Source of the DNA: Aldersonia kunmingensis
GTDB taxonomy: Bacteria; Actinomycetota; Actinomycetes; Mycobacteriales; Mycobacteriaceae
DNA length: 64,000 nucleotides
Direction: 5' to 3'
NCBI RefSeq assembly: GCF_001646865.1
Contig: NZ_LRRB01000251.1
Location: 1-64,000, forward strand
Notes under the pieces: model-generated
What the model was told of the DNA's origin: nothing
The model's database searches: none
The model's input: the letters and a program-made list of their open reading frames with translations, nothing else
Program-made: the position numbers and the translations under genes
Shown here: piece after piece, positions 9,229 through 18,099 of the stretch
How positions within the stretch are numbered: position 1 is the first letter of the stretch
Layout of the letters: every line of letters starts with the position of its first letter

Positions 9229-9678
9229 ATGACGAACCCGGACCGCATTACGCCGCCGCGCTGGCTCAAGCCGATGAACCGCGTCCTGCTATTGGTGCGC
9301 CGCGTCGGTGTGATGCGGGAACTGCATGTACTCACCGTTCCCGGTCGCCGCAGCGGCAAGCCCCGGCGTACACCACTGACCGTCGCCACGGTCGGCGGAT
9401 CCCGCTATGTGGTTGAGGGGTTCCCCGGCGCCGACTGGCCGCGCAACGTCCGTGCCGCCGATGGCCTGGCCGAACTGTCATCGGGTAAGTCGATCGAGCG
9501 CGTGCGCCTCGTAGAGGTGGACGCGGCCGAAGCCAAACCAGTGCTGCGCGCCTGGCCCGCACAGGACGGCGACGGGGCAAAGATCATGCTCAACGCCGGA
9601 GTCGTCGAGGATGTCACGCCCGATGCGTTCGAGAAGCTCGCCGGCCGCTGCGCCGTATTCCGTGTCGAAACAGCGTGA
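9229..9678 (+). CDS. Deazaflavin-dependent nitroreductase-like (DDN family) protein
   Basis: A 149-residue small beta-barrel protein. The start is the ATG at 9229 after GGGAGGACGCGA. Family marks are the N-terminal PPRWLKPMNRVLL helix, LTVPGRRSGKPRRTPLTV at about 37-54 and VVEGFPGADWPRNVRA at about 61-76. These are typical of the DUF385/F420-dependent nitroreductase family (Ddn of M. tuberculosis), which uses reduced F420 to reduce quinones, nitroimidazoles and other acceptors. The protein is close to the usual ~150 residues. The natural substrate is unknown and F420 binding is a family inference. The 54-bp repeat directly upstream may affect its expression. Convergent with the AlkD gene, 6 bp apart. 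Confidence 0.75.
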   Translation: MTNPDRITPPRWLKPMNRVLLLVRRVGVMRELHVLTVPGRRSGKPRRTPLTVATVGGSRYVVEGFPGADWPRNVRAADGLAELSSGKSIERVRLVEVDAAEAKPVLRAWPAQDGDGAKIMLNAGVVEDVTPDAFEKLAGRCAVFRVETA

Positions 9679-9684
9679 TTGGGT

Positions 9685-10452
9685 TCAACCGGTAAGGGCC
9701 CGGAGCCGCGCCCGCGTCTCGGCGTCGAAATGCTCGGTGGCGTAACTCAATGCGGTGCGGCCCATTTCGTGGGCATGCTGCTCGAGGAAGTCCAGCAGCA
9801 CCGCCCGATCGACCCGCTTGCCCACCTCGCGCAGCATCCAGCCGACAGCCTTCTGCATCAGGTCGGCGCGGTCGGGTAGGAATCGTTCGGCGAGGACCAG
9901 TGTCGTGCTGGCGTCGCCGGCCTTGATGAACGCGAATGTCGCCAGCATCGCAACGCGCCGCTCCCACAACACATCACTGGCCGCTAGTTCATCGAGTAGA
10001 TCGCGCGGGCGGTCGAGCAACCATGCGCCGAGCACGTATTCGGACGACGAGTCCACCAGATCCCAGTTATTGACCCGTCCCCTGCGCACCGCCGCGAGGT
10101 ACTGCTCGACGATCCGCTCGCGAGCAACGGGATCGGCGGTCCGTGGCCGCGACACCCGCGCGAACTGGGCATTCAGAATCAACAGGGCAGCGAGCCGATG
10201 CTCGTGCACGTCACTGTCGAGGAGTGAATCCACCTCTGCGGGAGGAAGTTCGGTGAACCGCTTGGCTACCGCCCGGGTCGCCGGCACGCGCACACCGATG
10301 AAGACATCGCCCTCGCCGTACTCCCCGGGCCCGGTCTTGAAGAAGCGCTGCAGATGGATCGCGTCCGCAGGATCGGAACACTCGGCCAACGCCGCCGTCA
10401 CCGAAACCGCGGTCTGCGGTTCGCCCGAGCCGGACCGAGACTTCGTCGTCAC
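9685..10452 (-). CDS. DNA alkylation repair enzyme, AlkD-like
   Basis: A 255-residue HEAT-like repeat DNA glycosylase. It carries NNWDLVD at 128-134 and an RR pair in LWERRVAML near 165, matching the Trp, Asp and Arg active-site positions of Bacillus cereus AlkD, which removes 3- and 7-alkylpurines without base flipping. The C-terminal WMLREVGKR segment is also characteristic. The start is GTG at 10452, overlapping the stop of the racemase gene, so the two are translationally coupled. The length is slightly above the family's ~230 residues because of a ~20-residue N-terminal tail. Cytoplasmic base-excision repair. Together with the AlkZ-like gene at 26797 it gives two alkyl-lesion repair proteins in this window. 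Confidence 0.82.
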   Translation of the reverse strand: MTTKSRSGSGEPQTAVSVTAALAECSDPADAIHLQRFFKTGPGEYGEGDVFIGVRVPATRAVAKRFTELPPAEVDSLLDSDVHEHRLAALLILNAQFARVSRPRTADPVARERIVEQYLAAVRRGRVNNWDLVDSSSEYVLGAWLLDRPRDLLDELAASDVLWERRVAMLATFAFIKAGDASTTLVLAERFLPDRADLMQKAVGWMLREVGKRVDRAVLLDFLEQHAHEMGRTALSYATEHFDAETRARLRALTG

Positions 10453-11291
10453 CGTGCGCCCAGCGCGCGACCGGCCTCGAATGCTGCTGCACCGGGCGGC
10501 AATTCGCCTTCCCGGCCGCTCACGATCACTCGAACGGAGCCCGGCGTCGTTCCGGCCGCCCGGCCGAGTTCGTCGATCCGCCGCACCGTCTGCGCGGCGA
10601 CGGCTTCCGCGCTGTCGAACAGCCGCACGCCGATTGGAAGCGCAGCCGTGATCCCGCCAACCACCAACGGGTAGTGCGTGCAGCCGAGCACAACGCCCTC
10701 CACGTCGGACGGGGTCGCCTCGACCGCCGCGGCAATGGCCGTGTCGACCGCGGGTAGGTCCCCTCGGTCGATCGCATCGGCCAGCCCGTGGCAGGCGACC
10801 CCGACCACGTCTGCGCCGTTGCCGAAGCGCTCGATCAGCTCCGCCTGATATCGGCTAGCCGTAGTCGCCGCCGTCGCCCACACCGCCACCGAACGGCACA
10901 CCGCGGCGGCCGGCTTGATCGCGGGGACCGTGCCGACTACCGGCACCTGTGGGCCGAGATCGGCGCGGACATGCTCGAGCGCGGTGACGCTTGCCGTATT
11001 GCAGGGCAACACGACAGCGTCTGCGCCGCGCGCGACGGCTGCGCGGGCGGTGTTCACCACCCGCTCGATCACCCACTCCTCCGGCTTGGGGCCCCAGGGC
11101 GCGCCGTCCGGGTCGAGCATCAGCAGCAGGTCCAACTCGGGCCGCAGCTTGCGCAGCCATGCCGAAGTCGGCAGCGACCCGAGCCCCGAGTCGATGAGCG
11201 CAACGGTTACCCGCGGCTCATCGACGGGCGACTGATCCGGATTCACGACGACAACGGTAGTGCCAGCGATCCGCGGGCACGGATCGGGCAC
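10449..11291 (-). CDS. Glutamate/aspartate racemase family protein (divergent MurI)
   Basis: About 280 residues from the GTG at 11291; a GTG at 11246 is an alternative. Both cysteine motifs of the Asp/Glu racemase family are present: LPCNTAS and VLGCTHYPLV. The first family motif, normally DSGVGGL, reads IDSGLGSLPTSAWLR, and the GDTxxxPYG segment is LDPDGAPWGP. That makes the protein divergent, perhaps a paralogue of the housekeeping MurI that makes D-glutamate for peptidoglycan. It sits 6 bp after the ferredoxin reductase gene and overlaps the AlkD gene, an unusual setting for murI, which in this order normally lies near a metallo-hydrolase and rph. Racemase chemistry is likely; the substrate is uncertain. 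Confidence 0.7.
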   Translation of the reverse strand: MPDPCPRIAGTTVVVVNPDQSPVDEPRVTVALIDSGLGSLPTSAWLRKLRPELDLLLMLDPDGAPWGPKPEEWVIERVVNTARAAVARGADAVVLPCNTASVTALEHVRADLGPQVPVVGTVPAIKPAAAVCRSVAVWATAATTASRYQAELIERFGNGADVVGVACHGLADAIDRGDLPAVDTAIAAAVEATPSDVEGVVLGCTHYPLVVGGITAALPIGVRLFDSAEAVAAQTVRRIDELGRAAGTTPGSVRVIVSGREGELPPGAAAFEAGRALGAR

Positions 11292-11297
11292 GCGCCT

Positions 11298-12485
11298 TCA
11301 GCCGAGCAACTCCGCGACCGGCACGCCGTTGGCGACCTTCATGCGAGTCTTCATCACCTTGCCCGGCAGGCCGGCACCGACCACAGCGGTCAGCGCACCC
11401 TCGCGCGAGTAGTAGGCCAGGAACTTGCGGCCGTCGTCCTCGACGATGTGCACGTCGTCGTCGGCGGCCGGGGTGCCCAGCGCCTGGATCTTGATCTCGT
11501 ACTGGTCGCTCCAGAAGTAGGGCACCTGCGCCGAAGGCGCGGTGTCCGCACCGAGCATCGCGGCAACGACGACGCGGGCCTGCTCACCGGCGCTGGTCCA
11601 GTGCTCTACGCGCTTCTGCCTGCCGGTCTGGTGCTGCCACGCGGCGACGTCGCCGAGCGCCCACACATGCGGCGTGCCGGTGCGACCCTGCTCGTCGGCA
11701 AGGACACCGCCACCGGCGGACCGGTCGGCCAGCGCGATGCCGGACTCGGCGAGCCACTCGGTGACGGGGTTCGAGCCGACACCGACGACCACCACGTCGA
11801 CGTCCAGTTCGCTGCCGTCGCTGAGCTTCGCCGAGCGCACCCGATCGTCGCCGGACAGCGAGTCCAGGCCGACGCCGCAACGCACGTCGACGCCCTCTTC
11901 GCGGTGCAGTCGCGCTACCAGTTCGCCGACCTGCTGGCCGAGCACACCGGCAAGCGGGGTGGGCTGGGGTTCCAGCAGGATCACGTCGACGCCGAGCTTG
12001 CGGAAGCTCGCCGCCAGCTCGCAGCCGATGAATCCGGCACCGACAACGAGCGCCTTCTGTCCCTCGGCGAGTTCGCCGCGCAGGGTGAGCGCGTCGTCCA
12101 TGGTGCGCAGTTCGTGGATGCCGGCGAGCTCTGGCAGGCCGGGGATGCGCTTGGGCACGAGGCCGGTCGCGATAACCAGCTCGTCATAGGCGATCTCGCC
12201 GCCATCGGCCAGCGCGACCCTCTGGGCCGCGGTGTCGACGTTCGCCGCGCCGACGCCGAGGCGCAGCTCGATCTTGTTCTCCTCGAAGAACTCCGCCGGG
12301 CGCAGCGTGGTGTCGTGCGTTTCACCGCGGACGACGTCCTTGGACAACGGCGGGCGGTCGTACGGCAGATGCTTCTCGTTGCCGACCAGGATCACCGTCC
12401 CGTCGAACCCACCAAGACGCAGTTCCTCAGCGGTTCGCAGGCCGGCCAAGCCAGCACCTACGACCACGATTGTCTTCTCGCTCAT
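11298..12485 (-). CDS. Rubredoxin/ferredoxin reductase-type FAD-dependent oxidoreductase
   Basis: A 395-residue two-dinucleotide-domain flavoprotein. The N-terminal FAD motif is VVVGAGLAGLRTAEELR (7-23), RPPLSK lies near 45-50, the NAD-binding motif is VVGAGFIGCELA at about 146-157, and the second FAD contact is VWALGDVA near 284. It resembles reductases that pass electrons from NADH to ferredoxins serving cytochromes P450 or alkane hydroxylases. M. tuberculosis Rv0688, at the same syntenic place between tuf and the mycofactocin genes, is the probable orthologue. It overlaps the SDR gene upstream (ATGA) and is followed within 6 bp by the racemase gene. The ferredoxin partner is not in the window. 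Confidence 0.8.
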   Translation of the reverse strand: MSEKTIVVVGAGLAGLRTAEELRLGGFDGTVILVGNEKHLPYDRPPLSKDVVRGETHDTTLRPAEFFEENKIELRLGVGAANVDTAAQRVALADGGEIAYDELVIATGLVPKRIPGLPELAGIHELRTMDDALTLRGELAEGQKALVVGAGFIGCELAASFRKLGVDVILLEPQPTPLAGVLGQQVGELVARLHREEGVDVRCGVGLDSLSGDDRVRSAKLSDGSELDVDVVVVGVGSNPVTEWLAESGIALADRSAGGGVLADEQGRTGTPHVWALGDVAAWQHQTGRQKRVEHWTSAGEQARVVVAAMLGADTAPSAQVPYFWSDQYEIKIQALGTPAADDDVHIVEDDGRKFLAYYSREGALTAVVGAGLPGKVMKTRMKVANGVPVAELLG

Positions 12486-13177
12486 ACACCCACTCCTGGG
12501 ACTGGAACCTGTGCGCCGGTGATCGACACCGCCGCATCACTGAAGAGAAAAGCGATCACATCTGCGACCTCACGAGGCGAGACCCACCGCTTGCGCGATG
12601 CGTCGGGATCGGCCTCGCGGTTCCCCGGCGTATCGATCATCGCGGGCACGATCGCGTTCGCCCGGATGCCGGCGGCACGATATTCCACGGCCAGCGCGCT
12701 CACCAGCGCCCAGACAGCGGCCTTCGCGGTGACATAACCCGCAGCACCCGCGATCGGCGCGAACGCCGGCTTCGCGGACATCGCCACGATCGATCCGCCA
12801 CCGGCGGCCGTAAGCAACGGCAACGCCGCCTGCGTTGTCAGGTAGGTCGGCCGCAGGTTGAGCCGAAGCATCGCCTCGAAATCGTCGATCGACGTTTCGT
12901 GGACCTTGCCAGCCGTGTCGTATCCGCCGACGAGATTCGCCACCGCGCGCAGTGGTGCGTCCGGTCGCTCACCGGCAACGCCGACGACCTCGGCGACGCT
13001 CTCGGGATCGAAGAGGTCGGCCTTGACCAGCTCGAGGCCCGGATGGGCGTCGAGCCGTTCGAGTTCGTGCTCGGCGATCCACGGCACGACGACGCGCCAC
13101 CCATCCGCGAGCAACTTGGCCGTGACCGCAACCCCGAGCCCACCGGTACCACCGGTGACCAGAGCGCTTCGATCCAT
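12482..13177 (-). CDS. Short-chain dehydrogenase/reductase
   Basis: A 231-residue classical SDR, start ATG 13177. The Rossmann motif is TGGTGGLG (9-16), and the catalytic YxxxK is YVTAK, preceded by SAKPAF for the serine region. The cofactor-binding loop and NLVGG strand are present. It lacks the insertion typical of the mycofactocin-dependent SDR subfamily, so I do not class it with those. The stop overlaps the ATG of the reductase gene, forming a small minus-strand operon with it and with the racemase and AlkD genes. The 210-bp spacer upstream holds a strong palindrome (13297-13312). The substrate cannot be inferred. Confidence 0.75.
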   Translation of the reverse strand: MDRSALVTGGTGGLGVAVTAKLLADGWRVVVPWIAEHELERLDAHPGLELVKADLFDPESVAEVVGVAGERPDAPLRAVANLVGGYDTAGKVHETSIDDFEAMLRLNLRPTYLTTQAALPLLTAAGGGSIVAMSAKPAFAPIAGAAGYVTAKAAVWALVSALAVEYRAAGIRANAIVPAMIDTPGNREADPDASRKRWVSPREVADVIAFLFSDAAVSITGAQVPVPGVGV

Positions 13178-13275
13178 GATCACAGTGTCTACCACCCGGG
13201 TGTGGTCCATTTCATTGGCGTCGATGCCCGTCGGGCTGCGTCACTGAACCCCGCTCCGGAAACGAGCAGGTAACG

Positions 13276-13321
13276 ACGAAATCCGCAGGTCACGAATGTG
13301 AGTCGACTCACAGGATTTCGT
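13276..13321. promoter_or_regulatory. Nested palindromic operator candidate
   Basis: TGTGAGTCGACTCACA (13297-13312) is a perfect 16-bp palindrome, enclosed by a 9-bp inverted repeat ACGAAATCC (13276-13284) and GGATTTCGT (13313-13321). It lies between the SDR gene (minus) and the SPW-tetR pair (plus), so the TetR-family protein at 13765 or a global regulator could bind it. The core shares GTGAG-N4-CTCAC with the mftR spacer site. Confidence 0.6.
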
Positions 13322-13387
13322 TGATCGGGCGGTCAATCAGTGGCATAACGAGGGCGTACATCACCCCCTCCCCGCGGAGATTCGCCC

Positions 13388-13753
13388 ATGAATGTCTACA
13401 CCTCGAGCCGCGCGCAGGACGTCGCCGCTGTCGTCCTCGGTGCGATCACGGCGCTCACGCCCCTGTGGGTCGACACGAACGATGCGGCCAACTCGTCGCT
13501 GATCGTGCTCGGCGTACTCATCGCCGCGTCGGGCCTGGCTCAGATGCTGTCGCCGGACCTCTCGATCGCCGACGTCGTGATGGGCGTGCTCGGATTCCTG
13601 CTGTTCCTATCGCCATGGGTGATGGGGTTCACGGAGTATGCGGGCGCAGCGTGGACAGCGTGGATCATCGGCGTGCTCACGATGGTCGTCGCGTTCGCCG
13701 CCCTACCCGCAGTTAACGGAATGATGCACGGCAACCCCGTCGCCCATTCCTGA
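13388..13753 (+). CDS. SPW-repeat membrane protein
   Basis: A 121-residue integral membrane protein, start ATG 13388 after a purine-rich GCGGAGA. Four hydrophobic segments can be seen (about 13-30, 37-54, 60-78, 86-108). The marks of the SPW family are the repeated L-x-P-L-W (24-28) and LSPWVMGF (75-82), each following a conserved helix. The function of the family is unknown. It is 11 bp from the TetR gene downstream, so the two are probably co-transcribed from the promoter carrying the nested palindrome. Confidence 0.75.
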   Translation: MNVYTSSRAQDVAAVVLGAITALTPLWVDTNDAANSSLIVLGVLIAASGLAQMLSPDLSIADVVMGVLGFLLFLSPWVMGFTEYAGAAWTAWIIGVLTMVVAFAALPAVNGMMHGNPVAHS

Positions 13754-13764
13754 CCGATCACCCG

Positions 13765-14394
13765 ATGCGGGGCGCAGCGCCACCGCAGGTCACCCGTCGG
13801 CGTAATGCAAAGGTCGACGGTGACGCGCGGGCAACGATTCTCGATGCGGCAGAACGGCTTTTCGCGTCGAGCGGTTTCGACGCGACCTCTACCGCGGCGA
13901 TCGCCCGCGCCGCCGGCGTGCCCAAAGGGCTTGTCTTCTACTACTTCCCGGCCAAGGAATCGATCCTCACCGTATTGCTGGCCGAACGGGTACCGCGCTA
14001 CGGCGTCGAAAACATCGAACTGCTCGTCAGCCCGGGCGACCCGGCCGCGAGCCTGATCAATCTCGATACCGCCATCAACCTGCGCGACCATCGCTCGGCC
14101 GTGCTGCGGGTGATTCTCTGGCGCGAGGCCGCCACCCATCCGGATGTGCGAAACCAATTGCGGCAGATGCGGACTCAGCTGTTCGAGGCGACCGTGCGGG
14201 TGCTGCAAGCCAGCGCCCCCGCGCCCGTGCAGCCGGCCACACTACGGGCGTGTGCGGCGACGTGGGTGTCGGCGATGCTGTCCGTGGCCAGCACCGATCG
14301 GCTGCGCGCGATGGACGGACTGACCCGGACGGCCAACGATGAACTCGACCGGGTGGCCCGGGTGGTGGCCGCGGGAATGGTGCAACTGGGGTGA
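13765..14394 (+). CDS. TetR-family transcriptional regulator
   Basis: A 209-residue TetR regulator, start ATG 13765. The DNA-binding domain covers about residues 22-68 (ILDAAERLFASSGFDATSTA, then AGVPKGLVFYYFPAKESIL). The C-terminal half is an ordinary helical ligand domain rich in Ala and Arg. It lies directly downstream of the SPW-repeat gene and upstream of tuf in convergent orientation. The palindrome at 13297-13312 is a plausible autoregulatory site. The ligand and regulon are unknown. Confidence 0.8.
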   Translation: MRGAAPPQVTRRRNAKVDGDARATILDAAERLFASSGFDATSTAAIARAAGVPKGLVFYYFPAKESILTVLLAERVPRYGVENIELLVSPGDPAASLINLDTAINLRDHRSAVLRVILWREAATHPDVRNQLRQMRTQLFEATVRVLQASAPAPVQPATLRACAATWVSAMLSVASTDRLRAMDGLTRTANDELDRVARVVAAGMVQLG

Positions 14395-14398
14395 AGGG

Positions 14399-14407
14399 TT
14401 ATCCACA
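14399..14407 (+). promoter_or_regulatory. DnaA-box sequence TTATCCACA (1)
   Basis: Exact match to the E. coli consensus DnaA box, 5 bp after the TetR stop codon. A second exact copy in the same orientation lies 100 bp away (14499). See findings. Confidence 0.4.
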
Positions 14408-14458
14408 GGCTCCGGGCGACCGGCCGTGGTCGTGAACGGAAGATTCGTTGCGTTAGAC

Positions 14459-14482
14459 GGAGTGAACGCTTCCGTTCACTCC
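14459..14482. terminator. Hairpin in the tetR-tuf convergent spacer
   Basis: Perfect 10-bp inverted repeat GGAGTGAACG-cttc-CGTTCACTCC in the 196-bp spacer between two convergent genes. It could end tetR transcription or act as a protein-binding palindrome. No T run follows on the plus strand. Confidence 0.45.
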
Positions 14483-14498
14483 GGAAAAGTGGACCACG

Positions 14499-14507
14499 TT
14501 ATCCACA
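14499..14507 (+). promoter_or_regulatory. DnaA-box sequence TTATCCACA (2)
   Basis: Second exact DnaA-box match, direct repeat of that at 14399. The hairpin at 14459-14482 lies between the two. Confidence 0.4.
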
Positions 14508-14519
14508 CCCACAGACAGC

Positions 14520-14553
14520 AGAACGGCGCCGCCCTTGCGGGCGACGCCGTTCT
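14520..14553 (-). terminator. Terminator hairpin of tuf
   Basis: 15-nt arms with one mismatch (AGAACGGCG... / ...CGCCGTTCT) 37 bp after the tuf stop, on the transcribed minus strand. It marks the end of the rpsL-rpsG-fusA-tuf operon. The T tract is poor, as is common in actinobacteria. Confidence 0.65.
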
Positions 14554-14590
14554 GTTTGCAGATCGTCAGATCAGCAAGTGAGGAACTAAA

Positions 14591-15781
14591 TCACTTGATG
14601 ATCTTCGTGACGCGACCGGCGCCGACGGTGCGGCCACCCTCGCGGATCGCGAAGCGGAGGCCATCGTCCATGGCGACCGGCTGGATCAGCTTGACGGACA
14701 TCTCGGTGTTGTCACCGGGCATGACCATCTCGGTGCCCTCGGGGAGGGTCACGACGCCCGTAACGTCCGTGGTACGGAAGTAGAACTGCGGGCGGTAGTT
14801 GTTGAAGAACGGGGTGTGGCGGCCGCCCTCGTCCTTGGACAGAATGTACGCCTGGCCCTCGAACTCGGTGTGCGGGGTGGTGGTGCCGGGCTTGACCACA
14901 ACCTGGCCACGCTCGACGTCCTCACGCTTGATGCCACGCACGAGCAGACCGACGTTGTCACCAGCCTGGCCGTTGTCGAGCAGCTTGCGGAACATCTCGA
15001 TACCCGTGACCGTGGTCTTGGTCGAGGTCGGGCGGATGCCGACGATCTCAACTTCCTCGTTCACGTTGACGACGCCGCGCTCGATACGACCGGTGACGAC
15101 GGTGCCACGACCGGTGATCGTGAAGACATCCTCAACCGGCATCAGGAACGGCTTGTCGGTTTCGCGGACCGGGTCCGGAATCGACTCGTCGACGGCAGCC
15201 ATGAGATCCTCGACCGACTTCGCCCACTCCGGGTCGCCCTCGAGCGCCTTCAGCGCCGAGACCTTGATGACCGGCGCGTCCTCGTCGAACTCCTGGGCCG
15301 CGAGCAGCTCACGGACCTCCATCTCGACGAGCTCGATGATTTCGTCATCGTCGACCATGTCGGCCTTGTTCAGCGCGACCAGGATGTAGGGCACGCCAAC
15401 CTGACGGGCGAGCAGCACGTGCTCACGGGTCTGGGGCATCGGGCCATCGGTGGCCGCAACAACCAGGATGGCGCCGTCCATCTGCGCCGCACCGGTGATC
15501 ATGTTCTTGATGTAGTCAGCGTGACCCGGCGCATCGACGTGCGCGTAGTGGCGCTTGTCGGTCTGGTACTCAACATGCGAGATGTTGATCGTGATACCGC
15601 GCGCCTTCTCCTCGGGAGCCTTGTCGATCTGATCGAACGCGAAGCTCTCGTTGAGATCGGGGTACTTGTCCGCCAGCACCTTGGTGATGGCCGCGGTCAG
15701 CGTCGTCTTGCCGTGGTCAACGTGACCAATGGTCCCGATGTTGACGTGCGGCTTCGTCCGCTCGAACTTCGCCTTCGCCAC
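14591..15781 (-). CDS. tuf: Elongation factor Tu
   Basis: A 396-residue EF-Tu, full length. The GTPase motifs are GHVDHGKT (19-26), DAPGH and NKAD (NKADMVDD). Domains 2 and 3 follow ([31 protein letters not shown], and the end [15 protein letters not shown]). It delivers aminoacyl-tRNA to the ribosome. The sequence is close to the mycobacterial protein throughout. Last gene of the str operon, 108 bp after fusA, with a terminator hairpin behind it. A single tuf copy is visible here. Confidence 0.98.
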   Translation of the reverse strand: MAKAKFERTKPHVNIGTIGHVDHGKTTLTAAITKVLADKYPDLNESFAFDQIDKAPEEKARGITINISHVEYQTDKRHYAHVDAPGHADYIKNMITGAAQMDGAILVVAATDGPMPQTREHVLLARQVGVPYILVALNKADMVDDDEIIELVEMEVRELLAAQEFDEDAPVIKVSALKALEGDPEWAKSVEDLMAAVDESIPDPVRETDKPFLMPVEDVFTITGRGTVVTGRIERGVVNVNEEVEIVGIRPTSTKTTVTGIEMFRKLLDNGQAGDNVGLLVRGIKREDVERGQVVVKPGTTTPHTEFEGQAYILSKDEGGRHTPFFNNYRPQFYFRTTDVTGVVTLPEGTEMVMPGDNTEMSVKLIQPVAMDDGLRFAIREGGRTVGAGRVTKIIK

Positions 15782-15889
15782 TTCTTTGTCCTCCTGGACT
15801 TGTTGTACTTGCTGTGTTGCAGCAGTGCGGTTGGTTTGTTACTTGGGGTGTACCAGGGCCAGATCTACTCGGCCAGCGCCGGCAACAGG

Positions 15890-17992
15890 CTATTCGCCAG
15901 TCGCCTTCGCGATGATCTCCTTGGACACGTTGGCCGGAACCTCCGCGTACGAGTCGAACACCATGGAGTAGTTCGCCCGGCCCTGGGTCTTCGACCGCAG
16001 GTCACCGATGTATCCGAACATCTCCGACAGCGGAACCAACGCCTTCACGACGCGGGCACCACTGCGCTCCTCCATAGCCTGAATCTGGCCACGGCGGGAG
16101 TTCAAGTCGCCGATCACATCACCCATGTAATCCTCAGGGGTGATGACCTCGACAGCCATCAGCGGCTCGAGGATAACCGGCCCGGCCTTGCGGGCGGCTT
16201 CCTTCAGAGCCTGAGAACCGGCGATCTTGAAGGCCATTTCCGACGAGTCGACGTCGTGGTACGCGCCGTCGATCAGAGTCACCTTCAGGTTCACCAGCGG
16301 GTAGCCCGCCAGCACGCCGTACTGCATGGCGTCCTGGGCGCCGGCATCGACCGACGGGATGTACTCGCGCGGAACGCGGCCACCAGTGACCTTGTTCTCG
16401 AACTCGTACTGGGCACCGTCTTCACCGACGAACGGCTCGAGACCGATGATCACCTTCGCGAACTGACCGGAACCACCGGTCTGCTTCTTGTGGGTGAACT
16501 CGAGCTTCTCGACCGTCTTGGTGATGGTCTCGCGGTACGCAACCTGCGGCTTACCGACGTTCGCCTCAACCTTGAACTCGCGCCGCATGCGGTCGACGAG
16601 GATATCGAGGTGGAGCTCGCCCATGCCGCCGATGACGGTCTGGCCGGTCTCCTCGTCCAGCTTCACCGAGAAGGTCGGATCCTCTTCGGCGAGCTTCTGG
16701 ATCGCGGTACCGAGCTTCTCCTGGTCGGCCTTGGTCTTCGGCTCGATGGAGACCTGGATAACCGGGTCCGGGAAGGTCATGGACTCGAGCACGATCTGGT
16801 TCTGCGGATCGCACAGGGTGTCACCGGTGGTGGTGTCCTTGAGGCCGATGACCGCATAGATGTGGCCCGCGATGGCCTCGGGAACCGGGTTCTCCTTGTT
16901 GGAGTGCATCTGGAACAGCTTGCCCAGGCGCTCCTTCTTGCCCTTGGTCGCGTTGATGACCTGGGCGCCGGAGTCGACCTTGCCCGAGTACACGCGCACG
17001 TAGGTCAGCTTGCCGAAGAACGGGTGCGTGGCGATCTTGAACGCCAGCGCCGCGAACGGCTCGTCGACCGACGGCTTGCGGGTGAGCACCTCGTCTTCCT
17101 TGTCCGGCACGTGGCCCTGCACGGACTCGACGTCCAGCGGGGTCGGCAGGTAGTCGACGACGGCGTCGAGCATGGGCTGAACGCCCTTGTTCTTGAACGC
17201 CGAACCGCACAGCACCGGGTAGAGCTCGGAGTTGACGGTCATCTTGCGGATAGCGCCCTTGATCTCCTCGATCGAGAGCTCCTCACCGCCGAAGAACTTC
17301 TCGAGCAGCGCCTCGTCCGACTCGGCGACGGTCTCGAGCAGCTCCTGACGGTACTGCTCGGCCCGCTCCTTCAGATCGGCCGGGATCTCGACAACCTCGT
17401 ACTGCTCACCGAGCTTGGTCTCGCCACGCCACACCTTGGCGTTGTACTCGACCAGGTCGATGATGCCCTCGAAGGTGTCCTCAGCGCCGATCGGCAGCTG
17501 GATGACCAGCGGCCGCGCGCCAAGGCGATCCTTGATGGTCTGCACCGTGAAGTAGAAGTCCGCGCCGAGCTTGTCCATCTTGTTGACGAAGCAGATACGC
17601 GGCACGTCGTACTTGTCGGCCTGACGCCACACCTGCTCGGACTGCGGCTCAACACCCTCTTTGCCGTCGAACACGGCGACTGCACCATCGAGCACGCGGA
17701 GCGAACGCTCGACCTCGACGGTGAAGTCGACGTGACCCGGGGTGTCGATGATGTTGATCTGGTTGTTGTTCCAGTAGCAGGTCGTCGCGGCCGACGTGAT
17801 CGTGATGCCGCGTTCCTGCTCCTGCGCCATCCAGTCCATCGTGGCAGCGCCATCGTGAACTTCACCGATCTTGTAAGTGATACCGGTGTAGAAGAGGATG
17901 CGTTCGGTAGTAGTGGTCTTGCCGGCATCGATGTGCGCCATGATGCCGATATTGCGGACCTTGTTCAGGTCGGTGAGCACGTCCTGTGCCAC
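15890..17992 (-). CDS. fusA: Elongation factor G
   Basis: A 700-residue translocase. G-domain motifs are [15 protein letters not shown] (about 19-33), [17 protein letters not shown] and NKMDKLGAD. Domain IV and V signatures are [19 protein letters not shown] and [19 protein letters not shown]. Catalyses GTP-driven movement of tRNA and mRNA and ribosome recycling. The start is the ATG at 17992 ([16 protein letters not shown]). Located between rpsG and tuf as in the standard str operon. Nothing unusual in length or motifs. Confidence 0.98.
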   Translation of the reverse strand: MAQDVLTDLNKVRNIGIMAHIDAGKTTTTERILFYTGITYKIGEVHDGAATMDWMAQEQERGITITSAATTCYWNNNQINIIDTPGHVDFTVEVERSLRVLDGAVAVFDGKEGVEPQSEQVWRQADKYDVPRICFVNKMDKLGADFYFTVQTIKDRLGARPLVIQLPIGAEDTFEGIIDLVEYNAKVWRGETKLGEQYEVVEIPADLKERAEQYRQELLETVAESDEALLEKFFGGEELSIEEIKGAIRKMTVNSELYPVLCGSAFKNKGVQPMLDAVVDYLPTPLDVESVQGHVPDKEDEVLTRKPSVDEPFAALAFKIATHPFFGKLTYVRVYSGKVDSGAQVINATKGKKERLGKLFQMHSNKENPVPEAIAGHIYAVIGLKDTTTGDTLCDPQNQIVLESMTFPDPVIQVSIEPKTKADQEKLGTAIQKLAEEDPTFSVKLDEETGQTVIGGMGELHLDILVDRMRREFKVEANVGKPQVAYRETITKTVEKLEFTHKKQTGGSGQFAKVIIGLEPFVGEDGAQYEFENKVTGGRVPREYIPSVDAGAQDAMQYGVLAGYPLVNLKVTLIDGAYHDVDSSEMAFKIAGSQALKEAARKAGPVILEPLMAVEVITPEDYMGDVIGDLNSRRGQIQAMEERSGARVVKALVPLSEMFGYIGDLRSKTQGRANYSMVFDSYAEVPANVSKEIIAKATGE

Positions 17993-18099
17993 AGGATTCT
18001 TCCCCGCTCGTAGCTTGTAGTTCGAGTTTGTGGGCGCAAGTAACGCGCCTCTTCGTTAGGTGCCGGGACGGTGCGGAAGCGCTCCGCCCCGGCCTGCCG

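Noticed and set aside
12482-13177. Mycofactocin-dependent SDR
   Set aside because: At 231 residues it lacks the insertion near the cofactor site that marks that subfamily, despite lying near the mycofactocin locus.
14816-18013. 1065-residue plus-strand ORF
   Set aside because: It is the antisense frame of tuf and fusA; codon composition is the mirror of those genes and no family motif is seen.
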